A stretch of DNA of 37,230 bases from the NCBI GenBank assembly GCA_028282645.1, contig JANQHM010000036.1, positions 1 to 37,230 on the forward strand. The letters are read 5' to 3'. Under the pieces are notes generated by a model, which worked only from the letters and a program-made list of their open reading frames with translations, had not been told where the DNA came from and did not search any database. This document shows, piece after piece, positions 18,831-28,133 of this stretch. Numbering within the stretch: position 1 is the stretch's first letter; every line of letters begins with the position of its first letter. The stretch comes from Candidatus Gastranaerophilales bacterium. GTDB lineage: Bacteria; Cyanobacteriota; Vampirovibrionia; Gastranaerophilales; JANQFW01. The translations under genes and the position numbers were made by a program.

Positions 18831-19182
18831 ATATCCATCCTGCTTAATCCTATCAACTTCACCTGTTTTAAGATAAATGTAAACCTTATAAAAAGCTATC
18901 GTAAAAATGGATATTTTTTAATTGTTATGATGACATAAGTGTGCCTATTTATAACCTTTATAAGCAAAAATTATTATTGTCAATTGTCTTTAATTTTTAC
19001 TTAATATAAAAAAAGCGGAATTTATAGAGTTTTTTTCTATTAAATAATAGAAATATATGTCATATTTGATTTTTTCTTTTCAAATTCACAAATAACCTAC
19101 GAAAATGATTTGTTTTATACAATATTATGCTTGAATTAAACATATAAATAATATTGAAATAAAAGAAAGGAATTATCTAACT

Positions 19183-19989
19183 ATGACTACTGTAGAAAAT
19201 TTTGTTGAAAGCACAAAAAAGCCTATCAGTCTTAGTGATCTTGTTACGACAAAAGAAAAAGTTTATTTTGCAATTATTCTGGCTCTTAATATTGCAGTAA
19301 TTTTGCTGTCAATTATTAGCATTGTATTTATATTCTATATAATTCTTTTTGCTTTATTCGGCTTGATAATGCAAGGATTTTTCTTAGGCTATATTCAGGG
19401 AAATGCGGTTAAATTATCCCAAAAACAATACCCTGAAGTATTTGAAATGGCTCAAGAATTAACGCTAAAGCTTGGAATGAATAAAATGCCGGATTTTTAT
19501 TTGTTAGAATCGGGTGGATTGTTAAACGCTGCTGCTTCTAAGTTTATAAGCAGAGATTTTGTTATAATATACTCTGATGTGCTAGAGATTGCATACCAAG
19601 ATAAAGATGGCATGGATGCATTAAAGTTTATAATAGCCCATGAGCTAGTTCATGTAAAGCGCGATCACGTATTCAAACATATGGCATTATCACCTACCAT
19701 TCTTACTCCATTATTAGGGGTTGCCTATTCAAGAGCTTGTGAGCGGACTTGTGATATAATAAGTACTCATCTTGTACCGGAAGGTGCTGTTAAAGGCTTA
19801 TCTTTGCTTTGTGCGGGCAAAGGCATTTATAAAAGGCTTAACCTTGATGAATATCTTGAAAATGCTAAGGACGATAACGGCATTTGGAGCGAATTATCTG
19901 AATATTTTGCAACTCATCCGCATCTTTTTAAGAGAATCGCATGTGCAAGAAATATAGTAGAAAGTAATAATAATGTTGTAAATGTTTAA
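19183..19989 (+). CDS. M48-family membrane metallopeptidase (HtpX-like)
   Basis: Two N-terminal TM helices; zinc motif HELVHVKRDH; RACERTCD; ATHPHLFKRI. Confidence 0.9.
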   Translation: MTTVENFVESTKKPISLSDLVTTKEKVYFAIILALNIAVILLSIISIVFIFYIILFALFGLIMQGFFLGYIQGNAVKLSQKQYPEVFEMAQELTLKLGMNKMPDFYLLESGGLLNAAASKFISRDFVIIYSDVLEIAYQDKDGMDALKFIIAHELVHVKRDHVFKHMALSPTILTPLLGVAYSRACERTCDIISTHLVPEGAVKGLSLLCAGKGIYKRLNLDEYLENAKDDNGIWSELSEYFATHPHLFKRIACARNIVESNNNVVNV

Positions 19990-20017
19990 TAGTTTGTAAA
20001 AAAAGACTATTAAACAT
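19982..20017 (+). terminator. Stem-loop overlapping the stop codon of the M48 gene; terminator or 3' stabiliser
   Basis: Perfect 12-bp stem ATGTTTAATAGT/ACTATTAAACAT with a 12-nt loop; no clear U-tract. Confidence 0.4.
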
Positions 20018-20073
20018 ATTTATAAAGTAGTAGTATAATAAAAGTTATAATAAACATTTATGGGAGAGAAAAA

Positions 20074-20469
20074 ATGAATGAATACTGTAATATGGTAGAG
20101 AATTACATTTACGAATTAGGTTATGAAATAACTGAAAAAGACACTGAAGAGAGCCTTTTTATAATCAATGATGAGTCAAAGGGCATTAAAAACCTTATTA
20201 TTGACTGCGAAGACTCTATTTTGGTTATAGAGCAATTTATTTTTAAATTAAAAGATAAAAATGATTCAAAAGTTCTCCTAAGATTACTACAGATGAATCG
20301 TGACCTGGTTCATGGCGCTTTTGTCATTGATGAAGAGGGTGACAAAATAATATTCAGAGATACTCTAAGACTGGAAAACTTAGACTTAAATGAATTAGAA
20401 GGATCAATTGATTCATTAACCATAGCAATGGCTGAATTTTCTTCTGAATTTTTAGCATTTGCAAGATAA
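20074..20469 (+). CDS. YbjN / CesT-Tir-chaperone-like small protein
   Basis: KVLLRLLQMNRDLVHGAFVIDEEGDKIIFRDTLRLENLDLNELEGSIDSLTIAMAEFSSEFL resembles YbjN-type folds often near pspA. Confidence 0.65.
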   Translation: MNEYCNMVENYIYELGYEITEKDTEESLFIINDESKGIKNLIIDCEDSILVIEQFIFKLKDKNDSKVLLRLLQMNRDLVHGAFVIDEEGDKIIFRDTLRLENLDLNELEGSIDSLTIAMAEFSSEFLAFAR

Positions 20470-20487
20470 ATATGTAATAAAAATTTT

Positions 20488-20511
20488 GGTGATGGTCATC
20501 ACCTTTCTTAT
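20488..20511 (+). terminator. Terminator-like hairpin after the YbjN-like gene
   Basis: GGTGATGGTCATCACC palindrome followed by TTTCTTATC; shares 24 nt (inverted) with 15490-15513. Confidence 0.6.
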
Positions 20512-20560
20512 CTTAGCTTAAGTAAATTAAAAAATAATTAATAAGGAGAGGTAACATAAT

Positions 20561-21271
20561 ATGTTTGATTCATTAAAAAGATTGTTTAAAACCGCACAAG
20601 CAGAAACTAATGCGGCTATTGATAAATTTCAGGATCCTATTAAAATGGCGGAACAAGGTATAAGAGATTTAAAAAGTGATTTAAGTTCAAGCTTACAAGC
20701 ACTTGCCGAAGTTAAAGCTACATTAATAGGTAATCAAAAAAGATTAAAAGAAGCAAAAGACCAAGCAGCAGATTATGAAAAAAAAGCTATGCTTTTACTT
20801 CAAAAAGCACAGCAAGGTAATATGGAACTTGTGGAGGCAGAAAGGCTTGCAACAGAAGCCCTAAATAAAAAAGAAGAATCTATGCAGCAAGCTACAAGAC
20901 TAGCAGCAGATATTCAAAATCAAGAACAGTTAATTTCAAATCTTGAATCTAAAATTAAAAAATTAAAAGCCCAAATAAACTCGTGGGAAGGTGAAATGAC
21001 AATCCTAAAAGCAAGAGCTAAAACAGCAAAAGCTTCTAAAAAGATTAACAAGCACCTTGCAAAAATTGACTCAAACGGAACAATAACTATGCTTGAAAGA
21101 ATGAAAGAAAGAGTTGATGAAGATGAATCATTATCACAAGCTTACGAGGATGTTGGAAGTATAGACACCAGTATTGATAATGAAATAGATAAAGCTCTTT
21201 CATCAGGTGCTCATCCTAATGCATCCGCTTCTTTAGAAGAAATGAAAAAGAAATTAGGTATGACTCAATAA
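20561..21271 (+). CDS. pspA: PspA/IM30 family membrane-stress protein
   Basis: MFDSLKRLFKTAQAETNAAIDKFQDPIKMAEQGIRDLKSDLSSSLQALAEVKA..., long coiled coil. Confidence 0.93.
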   Translation: MFDSLKRLFKTAQAETNAAIDKFQDPIKMAEQGIRDLKSDLSSSLQALAEVKATLIGNQKRLKEAKDQAADYEKKAMLLLQKAQQGNMELVEAERLATEALNKKEESMQQATRLAADIQNQEQLISNLESKIKKLKAQINSWEGEMTILKARAKTAKASKKINKHLAKIDSNGTITMLERMKERVDEDESLSQAYEDVGSIDTSIDNEIDKALSSGAHPNASASLEEMKKKLGMTQ

Positions 21272-21299
21272 GTTAATGGATAAAAAGAAAAAATTTTTT

Positions 21300-21376
21300 A
21301 TCCACCCCAACCCCTCATAGGTAAAAATTCTTTTTCGGTCTGGCTTTCCGTCAGCATTGCCGACTCGTTCGACCTT
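21300..21376 (-). repeat. Dispersed repeat family C, copy 1 (inverted relative to copy 2)
   Basis: Reverse strand AAGGTCGAACGAGTCGGCAATGCTGACGGAAAGCCAGACC...CCTATGAGGGGTTGGGGTGGAT aligns to 22117-22196. Confidence 0.7.
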
Positions 21377-21401
21377 AAGTACCAAAGGAGTTTTATAAAA
21401 A

Positions 21402-22022
21402 ATGATTTCAGCCTTAATTTTACTAATAATCCTCGGTGTTATACTATATTTTATCTGGAAACCCAAGTATTCAGAGCAAAGACAAGAGCTTGATATGTCC
21501 GCTTACAGCAGCAAGGAACAAGAAATACTAAAAATAATGCCGGGTGCTGTGATTAAAATTAATCACGTAGGACCTGATATGAAGGATTTTGATCTTAAAA
21601 TTCTTGCTAAACACAAATACTATCAGGGTAATTATGAGTGGTATGAGCTTGAATGCGATGCCGGCGATAAAAAAGTATGGCTCACCGTAGAGCAGGATGA
21701 CGAGCTTGAACTGACTTTGAGCCTTGAAAAATTAAAGCTTTCCGACCTAGGCATAACAAAATCTGATCTTAGAAGAATAGATGATGACGAAGAAGGTTTT
21801 ATTTTCTACAATAACCAAAAATATAACTACGATGATTCAGATGATGCTGTATATGCAAAAAATTGCGATGAGTCAAGAGCGGAAGAATTCTACTACTGGG
21901 AATTTGAAGATGAAGAAGAAGAATATTTTATAAGCGTTGAGGACTGGGATGGCTCTATAGAGGTAAGCTGGGGACAATACATCAGCCCATCCAGAGTTAC
22001 AATATATTCATTAGACAGCTGA
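21402..22022 (+). CDS. DUF4178-domain protein with N-terminal TM helix
   Basis: GAVIKINHVGPDMKDFDLKILAKHKYYQGNYEWYELECDAGDKKVWLTVEQDDELELTLS...; located between PspA and DUF350. Confidence 0.8.
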   Translation: MISALILLIILGVILYFIWKPKYSEQRQELDMSAYSSKEQEILKIMPGAVIKINHVGPDMKDFDLKILAKHKYYQGNYEWYELECDAGDKKVWLTVEQDDELELTLSLEKLKLSDLGITKSDLRRIDDDEEGFIFYNNQKYNYDDSDDAVYAKNCDESRAEEFYYWEFEDEEEEYFISVEDWDGSIEVSWGQYISPSRVTIYSLDS

Positions 22023-22036
22023 TAATATAAATTATT

Positions 22037-22069
22037 ATATAGGGGGATTAATTGCAAATCCCCCTATAT
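22037..22069 (+). other. Strong intergenic hairpin (13-bp perfect stem)
   Basis: ATATAGGGGGATT-aattgca-AATCCCCCTATAT. Confidence 0.75.
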
Positions 22070-22116
22070 GCAAACTCATTTTAAGGATATTATAAAAATT
22101 CTTACTTAAAAAATAA

Positions 22117-22196
22117 AAGGCAAGCGAATCGGCAAAGCCGACAGGAAAGCGAGCCCAAAACATGAAATCACCCTTGATAGGGAACAGGGGGTAGAT
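22117..22196 (+). repeat. Dispersed repeat family C, copy 2
   Basis: AAGGCAAGCGAATCGGCAAAGCCGACAGGAAAGCGAGCCC...CTTGATAGGGAACAGGGGGTAGAT. Confidence 0.7.
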
Positions 22197-22272
22197 ACAA
22201 AAGAAATTTTTGTTACTTCCTTAGTTTTGAACCAGAATAAATATAGAAAGACGAAGTAGAAAAGGATAAAAA

Positions 22273-23124
22273 ATGCAAAACATAGGATTAATTAGTTCAA
22301 GTTTAATTTTTCTTGTACTATCTTTCATAATAATTTTATTGGCACAAGTAATATACTACTTAATTGTTCCTTATAATCCCAGAGATCAGATAAAAAATAA
22401 TAATCTGGCGGTAGGGGTAAGCGTAGCAGGATATTTTATAGCAATTGTTGCAATTATTGCAGGTGCCAGCATAGGTTCAGCAGGTGATTTTATAAAAGAC
22501 CTTGTTGACTTTGGATACTATTCAGTCCTGGGTATTGTACTTCTTAATATTTCCAAATTCATTAATGACAAGCTTATATTACCCAAATTCTGTATAACAA
22601 AAGAAATTGTAGAAGATAAAAACGTAGGAACCGCAGCTGTTGTATTTGGTTCATTTTTAGCATCCGGTTTAATCATCGGCGGATCAATTTCAGGCCAAGG
22701 CGGCGGTATTATTTCAGCAATAGCATTCTTTGCACTGGGTCAGCTTGCGTTGATTCTTTTTTCAAAAATCTACAATCTTCTTTTGCCATGCTGCATTCAT
22801 GATGAAATAGAAAAAGACAATGTAGCTGTAGGTGTTGCTTTTGGCGGAACCCTGATCGCATTGAGTATAATATTATTAAAAGGAGTTTCCGGTGATTTTA
22901 CAAAATGGGTTGCTGACTTAAGTAACTTTGGTATAGAGGTTTTAGCCGGAATTATCCTGTTACCGACTGCAAGGGTTATGTTTGACAAAATATTAATTCC
23001 TAAAATCAAACTAAACGATGCTTTAAAGCAAGGTAATATTACAGTAGGCGTGTTAGAGGCTGTAACAGTAATTTCAATTGCGATTGTTTACTTGTTTATA
23101 GTTGATTTTAGCGTTATAGGGTAA
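22273..23124 (+). CDS. DUF350-family (YjfL-like) membrane protein, duplicated domain
   Basis: Two tandem halves: YYLIVPYNPRDQIKNNNLAVGVSVAGYFIAI and YNLLLPCCIHDEIEKDNVAVGVAFGGTLIAL. Confidence 0.9.
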   Translation: MQNIGLISSSLIFLVLSFIIILLAQVIYYLIVPYNPRDQIKNNNLAVGVSVAGYFIAIVAIIAGASIGSAGDFIKDLVDFGYYSVLGIVLLNISKFINDKLILPKFCITKEIVEDKNVGTAAVVFGSFLASGLIIGGSISGQGGGIISAIAFFALGQLALILFSKIYNLLLPCCIHDEIEKDNVAVGVAFGGTLIALSIILLKGVSGDFTKWVADLSNFGIEVLAGIILLPTARVMFDKILIPKIKLNDALKQGNITVGVLEAVTVISIAIVYLFIVDFSVIG

Positions 23125-23129
23125 AACTA

Positions 23130-23426
23130 ATGGAAGATAACAAAAAAAAGATAATATTAACCGTAATTGTCGTAGTTATCTTTTTACTTTTGATAATGGG
23201 TTCTTGCAGCCCCCGAAGAGGATATTACGACAGCCACGGTCACTATCACAGATCACATGGAGGCCATAGTACTTTCTTTTTCTGGGGTGGTTCACCATTT
23301 GGAGGTCGAAGATATTATGATGACTATGACAGAGGTTATTCCAGAGACTATCCCAGAAGCAACAGAACAGGCAGTATAAACGGAAACCGCAGGGTAAGGA
23401 GCGGTGGATATCGTGGTGGCAAGTAA
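23130..23426 (+). CDS. Small single-TM protein with His/Gly/Arg/Tyr-rich tail
   Basis: MEDNKKKIILTVIVVVIFLLLIMGSCSPRRGYYDSHGHYHRSHGGHSTFFFWGGSPFGGRRYYDDYDRGY...RSGGYRGGK; in operon with DUF350. Confidence 0.75.
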   Translation: MEDNKKKIILTVIVVVIFLLLIMGSCSPRRGYYDSHGHYHRSHGGHSTFFFWGGSPFGGRRYYDDYDRGYSRDYPRSNRTGSINGNRRVRSGGYRGGK

Positions 23427-24006
23427 GAAAAAAACTTCTCGTTTAAAAAATAATAAAAAGCTCAATAAGTACGCAGTTACCCTAATTGTTTTTGCTGCAA
23501 TTTGTTTTTTTATGGGTATTTTTGCCGGTAAATCTATATTTACGATAGATTCCGATACTTTTACCAATGATGAAATCACAATAGTCGGTCCGATTGAGAC
23601 AACTACAACTAATTCTCTTTTTAAAATTAAAGCAAGTCAAAAAATCTATAATTATGGAAATTGGTGCTATTTAAGCGGAGAAGTGCTTGATAAAAACAAA
23701 GAATACTTGTTTGGCTTCGGTAAAGAGTTATACAGAGAGACAGGTCGTGATTCAGATGGTACTTGGTATGAGAATAAGACAAGTTATAGTACTGTTATAA
23801 ACCTAAAAAAGCCGGGTACTTATTATATTAAGCTGTATAATGAGTCAGAATCCAATCCCAGACAGGTAGGGAACATTACTTATTCCATATCTGCCCAGAA
23901 GGCTAGTAATGTTCCTTATGTTATGCTTAGTATTTTTTCTATTATTGCAGGTGTAATTTTATTAATAATGGCAAACAGAGCAGTAATAGCAGAAAACATT
24001 GATTAA
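23404..24006 (+). CDS. Hypothetical membrane protein: TM, beta-rich extracytoplasmic domain, TM
   Basis: Two hydrophobic segments flanking ETTTTNSLFKIKASQKIYNYGNWCYLSGEVLDKNKEYLFGFGKELY...; GTG-initiated, overlaps the end of the preceding gene. Confidence 0.75.
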   Translation: MDIVVASKKKTSRLKNNKKLNKYAVTLIVFAAICFFMGIFAGKSIFTIDSDTFTNDEITIVGPIETTTTNSLFKIKASQKIYNYGNWCYLSGEVLDKNKEYLFGFGKELYRETGRDSDGTWYENKTSYSTVINLKKPGTYYIKLYNESESNPRQVGNITYSISAQKASNVPYVMLSIFSIIAGVILLIMANRAVIAENID

Positions 24007-24023
24007 AGAGTGGAATAAACAAA

Positions 24024-24242
24024 ATGATTTTTTTTACTAAAGAGTATGCAATATTTCTTATGGTACTTGGTGGACTATTCTTTTGGGCTATGGTTGAGAG
24101 TCAAAACGGCTGGGGCTACCCGGCTTATGGCAATCGCTATCATAGTGCTTCATTTTTTTATTTTGGTTCACCTGATTTTTATCATGAGCGAGATGTAAGA
24201 AGCCTTAACAGGCGTGGTGGTGGTATTCATAGTGGGAAATAA
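24024..24242 (+). CDS. Small single-TM protein with Gly/Arg-rich tail, similar to the 23130 product
   Basis: MIFFTKEYAIFLMVLGGLFFWAMVESQNGWGYPAYGNRYHSASFFYFGSPDFYHERDVRSLNRRGGGIHSGK; shared HSxxFFxxGSP block. Confidence 0.7.
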   Translation: MIFFTKEYAIFLMVLGGLFFWAMVESQNGWGYPAYGNRYHSASFFYFGSPDFYHERDVRSLNRRGGGIHSGK

Positions 24243-24261
24243 GGTGGAGACAGGTACATAA

Positions 24262-25788
24262 ATGATCAAAAACAAAAACTTTGAAATATTAATCCTTCTA
24301 ATATCAGTAATGGTAGTAGGGCTATGCACTATAATATACGAACTGCTAATAGGCAGTATATCTTCATACTTTTTAGGCGACAGCATAAGACAGTTTTCCT
24401 TAACTATAGGCCTTGCAATGACAGCAATGGGCTTTGGTACTTATTTGTCAAGGCTAATAAAAAACAATCTGATAAAAAACTTTATCATTGTAGAGATCTG
24501 GCTGGGGCTAATAGGCGGACTATGCGTCCCGATTTTGTATGCCGCTTTTGCTTTCACAGATATTTACTACCCAATAATGATAACCCTGGTTTTTGCAATA
24601 GGTATTCTTATAGGACTGGAAGTCCCGCTTTTAACTAGAATAATGGAAAAACACTATCCCCTCCAAATAAATATATCTAATGTTTTATCAGTTGACTACT
24701 TTGGTGCATTAATAGCAACCGTGCTTTTTCCTTTTTTCTTACTGCCATTTTTCGGTATATTTAACACCTCGCTTATCGCCGGATTGATCAATCTTGTGAT
24801 AGCTGGCCTTAACATTTGGTGGTTCAAAGACAAACTGGAAATCAAAACAACTAAAACTCTTTCATACAAAATCTCATCAATGGCTGTAGTCTTGTTAATA
24901 GGCATAATTTTTTCGCAAAAGATCATTTTCGGCTGGGAAAGTGCAATCTACGCGGACAGAATAATACTTTCCAAACAAAGCAAGTACCAAAAAGTCATTC
25001 TAACCAAGTACAAAGACGATGTAAGGCTCTTCTTGGACGGAAACCTACAGTTTTCATCCGTAGACGAGCACAGATATCACGAGTCCCTTGTGCATATTCC
25101 TTTAAATATTATTCCGCACAAGGAAAAAGTTCTTATCCTGGGCGGTGGTGACGGTCTGGTAGCGAGAGAATTGTTAAAATATCCTGAAATAAAAGAAATA
25201 GTACTGGTTGACCTGGACCCTTTTATAACAAATCTAGCCTTAAACAATAACTTACTAAAAAAACTAAACAATAATAGTTTTAATAATCCAAAAGTAAAAA
25301 TCATAAATACAGATGCATTCAAATTCTTAGAGAGCAATAACTCCTTGTTTGATGTAATAATAGCGGATTTACCCGACCCAAACAATACATCAATAGCCAG
25401 AATCTACAGCAAAGAATTTTATAAACTGGTAAATAAAAAGCTAGGTAAAACAGGAATTTTTGTAACCCAGTCAACAAGCCCGTTTTTTGCACCCAAAGCC
25501 TTTTGGTGCATCAACCAAACAATAAAAAGCAGCGGATTTAAATATATATATCCTTATCACGCTTATATTCCCTCGTTTGGAGACTGGGGCTTTAACATTG
25601 CGCTAAACTGGAAACCCGATTTAAATAAAATAAACCTGAGCAAAGAAACAAAATATCTCACCAACGAGATTTTAAAAACTTTATTTGTTTTCCCAAAAGA
25701 TTCAAAAGTCAAAGATATCAAGCCAAGTTCATTGAACAATCCCGTAGTGCTTGATTATTATCTTGAAGGCTGGAAAAACTGGCATTAA
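24262..25788 (+). CDS. Membrane-anchored polyamine aminopropyltransferase (spermidine synthase-like)
   Basis: N-terminal multi-TM region; RLFLDGNLQFSSVDEHRYHESLVHIPL, VLILGGGDGLVARELLKYPEIKEIVLVDLDP, IADLPDPNN, VTQSTSP. Confidence 0.92.
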   Translation: MIKNKNFEILILLISVMVVGLCTIIYELLIGSISSYFLGDSIRQFSLTIGLAMTAMGFGTYLSRLIKNNLIKNFIIVEIWLGLIGGLCVPILYAAFAFTDIYYPIMITLVFAIGILIGLEVPLLTRIMEKHYPLQINISNVLSVDYFGALIATVLFPFFLLPFFGIFNTSLIAGLINLVIAGLNIWWFKDKLEIKTTKTLSYKISSMAVVLLIGIIFSQKIIFGWESAIYADRIILSKQSKYQKVILTKYKDDVRLFLDGNLQFSSVDEHRYHESLVHIPLNIIPHKEKVLILGGGDGLVARELLKYPEIKEIVLVDLDPFITNLALNNNLLKKLNNNSFNNPKVKIINTDAFKFLESNNSLFDVIIADLPDPNNTSIARIYSKEFYKLVNKKLGKTGIFVTQSTSPFFAPKAFWCINQTIKSSGFKYIYPYHAYIPSFGDWGFNIALNWKPDLNKINLSKETKYLTNEILKTLFVFPKDSKVKDIKPSSLNNPVVLDYYLEGWKNWH

Positions 25789-25803
25789 GAACCCGCTTTA
25801 GAT

Positions 25804-26523
25804 TTATAAATTACTGTTTTTTTGCTTATTTCTTTCAATTTCATCTAAAAATGCGGAGCCTAATATGCTTGTTAATATGCCGTACAATGCAATACCAAGA
25901 ATAGCAACAACAGCTGCCAGTATTTTACCTAAAGGCGTAACAGGATAAGTATCGCCGTAACCAACCGTAGTAAATGTTACAACACACCACCACATTGCAT
26001 TTGGAATGCTTGAAAATGCTTCTTGTTGCTTTCCTTCAACCAGATACATCAAGGAAGAAGCTACAACAACAGATATAATCAAAAACAAACACGTAATAAG
26101 TAACTCTTCTTTTTTAGAAGCAAATATTTTATATAATCTTCTTACGGAAGTCACGTATCGCGCAATTTTTAGGATTCTAAAAACTCTAATTATTCTAAAT
26201 GCCCTTAAAAATCTTAAATCTGTAGTCATAAAAGACAAATAGAACGGCAAAATTACAATCAAGTCAAGTAGTAAAAGCGGCCTGAAAAAACTGACCCACT
26301 TCCTTATGGTAAACAACCTAAGCAGATATTCAATGGTAAATATTGATATAGAAAATATTTCAAAATAAAAAAAGTAGCTATTAGCAACTTTAAACAGGTA
26401 CTTATCGGATTCCAGAATAAAAGCCAAGATATTTAACAATATGAGAGTTAAAAGAAAACTTTCAACAATCCGATTACTAAGAAACCTGCTAACACTTCGT
26501 TTTACTTTAGAAATATTAAACAT
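25804..26523 (-). CDS. Voltage-gated potassium channel, KvAP-like
   Basis: S4-like RFLRAFRIIRVFRILKIARY and selectivity filter TFTTVGYGDTYPVTPLGK. Confidence 0.92.
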   Translation of the reverse strand: MFNISKVKRSVSRFLSNRIVESFLLTLILLNILAFILESDKYLFKVANSYFFYFEIFSISIFTIEYLLRLFTIRKWVSFFRPLLLLDLIVILPFYLSFMTTDLRFLRAFRIIRVFRILKIARYVTSVRRLYKIFASKKEELLITCLFLIISVVVASSLMYLVEGKQQEAFSSIPNAMWWCVVTFTTVGYGDTYPVTPLGKILAAVVAILGIALYGILTSILGSAFLDEIERNKQKNSNL

Positions 26524-26684
26524 AACCCTTTTCAGTTAGTATATATGAATATATTAACACAGGACATTTTAAAAATCGGGGTTGGTTCAAAATAGATTTT
26601 TGTAAAATTTAATTAAGGATTGCATTCTCCGTATATACGATACTCAAAATTTAGCCAGTTTCTATATCCAAAGCCTCTTCTTTT

Positions 26685-26804
26685 AGAAGCTATCTTGTTA
26701 AAGCTTGCATCGCCTTGCCAGGCAAGTCGCTTCAGCTTTAACATCGCAGTCCGTAAATGAGCCTGATATAACCAGCTTTTATTTTTTTTAACCAGACAGG
26801 CTCT
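26685..26804 (+). repeat. Dispersed repeat family B, copy 2 (~120 bp)
   Basis: AGAAGCTATCTTGTTAAAGCTTGCATCGCCTTGCCAGGCAAGTCGCTTCAGCTTTAACATCGCAGTCCGTAAATGAGCCTGATATAACCAGCTTTTATTTTTTTTAACCAGACAGGCTCT. Confidence 0.92.
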
Positions 26805-26875
26805 TAGTTTCATTAAATAAGGAGCTTTAATAATTTGGCCATAGCCTGTTGATTACTCTTTGGAATGAGATTAAC

Positions 26876-28078
26876 TTACCATTGCAACTCTGCCAGACTG
26901 GTAGACGGATCAACTTTATCTAGCGAAAAATCTTCGTGCTCACTTTGTTTTTCTATAGGAATTATAAAATTAAAGCTTGAGCCTTTACCCGGTTCGCTTT
27001 CTACCCAAATAACTCCATTGAGCTTTTCTGCCAGTTTTCTGGATATTGACAAGCTTAAACCTGTACCGCCGTATTTTTTGTTCAGATAATTTTTTTCAAA
27101 ATTAGCATACTCATCAAAAATAATATTAAGGTTATTTTCTTCAATTCCTATGCCGGTATCAACTATTGAAAACATTAAAAATGAATTATCAGAAAAGCCT
27201 TTAGGTATTCTAACACATTGATACTTTAAAAATTCTGTGTCAGGGTGAAAAGCCTTGATTGCGATAGTGCCGGAATCCGTAAATTTTATGGCATTTGATA
27301 ATAAATTTATTATTAGCTTTCTAAAAATATTTTCATCCGTATAAATATTTCTTTTTATAATATCTACAAATTCTACTTCCAATTCCAGATTTTTTTCCGT
27401 TATTTTATCATTAAACACTTCTAAAAGAGAATTTAGCATCTCTATAACATCAAAATGCTTTTCATCTATATTAAATTTATCTACATCAATTGCAGATAAA
27501 TCAATAATATTTGTCATTAAATCCAGTAAATTATTAGAGTTTTTAGATATTATAGAAAGGTATTTGTATTGTTTTTCTGAGAGTTCGCCACCTATACCAT
27601 CCAAGAGTGCTTGAGAAAAACCAATAATAGACTGTAACGGAGATTTTATATCGTTAGAGGCATTTGTGAAAAACAGGTTTTTATTTTTATCTATTTTAGA
27701 TAAACGCTTGTATTCTTGTATAAAGTTGTCGAATATTTCCTGCCTTTGCGATACATTTCTTAGGCATAGAATAATATTATCATTACCTTCTTCATTTAAT
27801 ACAGATATTTCCAAGTATATTTTATCTTTATCGCTTACCGGCAACGAGATAATTTGATTGTAATTTTTTTGAGTATTTGTAATAATTTCTACAATCTCGG
27901 AAGTCAAAATTAAAGAAACATCCTTGCCTACAATATTTTTATTAATAAAACCCAGGTATTCTTTAGCTTTTTTATTCCAGTATGTTATTTTAAAGTTGCT
28001 TTTATCAACTATAACAACTGCATCCGGAATCTGATCAAATAAGTTATAATTTTTTGTTTTAAAAAAGTTGATATCCAT
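26876..28078 (-). CDS. PAS-domain sensor histidine kinase-like protein with non-canonical H-box
   Basis: PAS (DQIPDAVVIVDKSNFKITYWNKKAKEYLGF), N-box LIINLLSNAIKFTDSG, G boxes VDTGIGIEE and KKYGGTGLSLSISRKL; H-box reads SNDIKSPL. Confidence 0.88.
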   Translation of the reverse strand: MDINFFKTKNYNLFDQIPDAVVIVDKSNFKITYWNKKAKEYLGFINKNIVGKDVSLILTSEIVEIITNTQKNYNQIISLPVSDKDKIYLEISVLNEEGNDNIILCLRNVSQRQEIFDNFIQEYKRLSKIDKNKNLFFTNASNDIKSPLQSIIGFSQALLDGIGGELSEKQYKYLSIISKNSNNLLDLMTNIIDLSAIDVDKFNIDEKHFDVIEMLNSLLEVFNDKITEKNLELEVEFVDIIKRNIYTDENIFRKLIINLLSNAIKFTDSGTIAIKAFHPDTEFLKYQCVRIPKGFSDNSFLMFSIVDTGIGIEENNLNIIFDEYANFEKNYLNKKYGGTGLSLSISRKLAEKLNGVIWVESEPGKGSSFNFIIPIEKQSEHEDFSLDKVDPSTSLAELQW

Positions 28079-28133
28079 AGCTCACCCAAATCTTTTCCCT
28101 ACTTAAACTTTATCATAACATAATTATTAAAGT

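Noticed and set aside
21254-21466. Minus-strand 70-aa ORF (VERVGNADGKPDRKRIFTYEGLGW)
   Set aside because: Its only distinctive segment is translation of the family C repeat.
24324-24638. 104-aa ORF inside the spermidine synthase gene
   Set aside because: Alternative frame of a strong CDS; no independent support.
26613-26813. 66-aa minus-strand ORF
   Set aside because: Overlaps the family B repeat; translation of repeat sequence.
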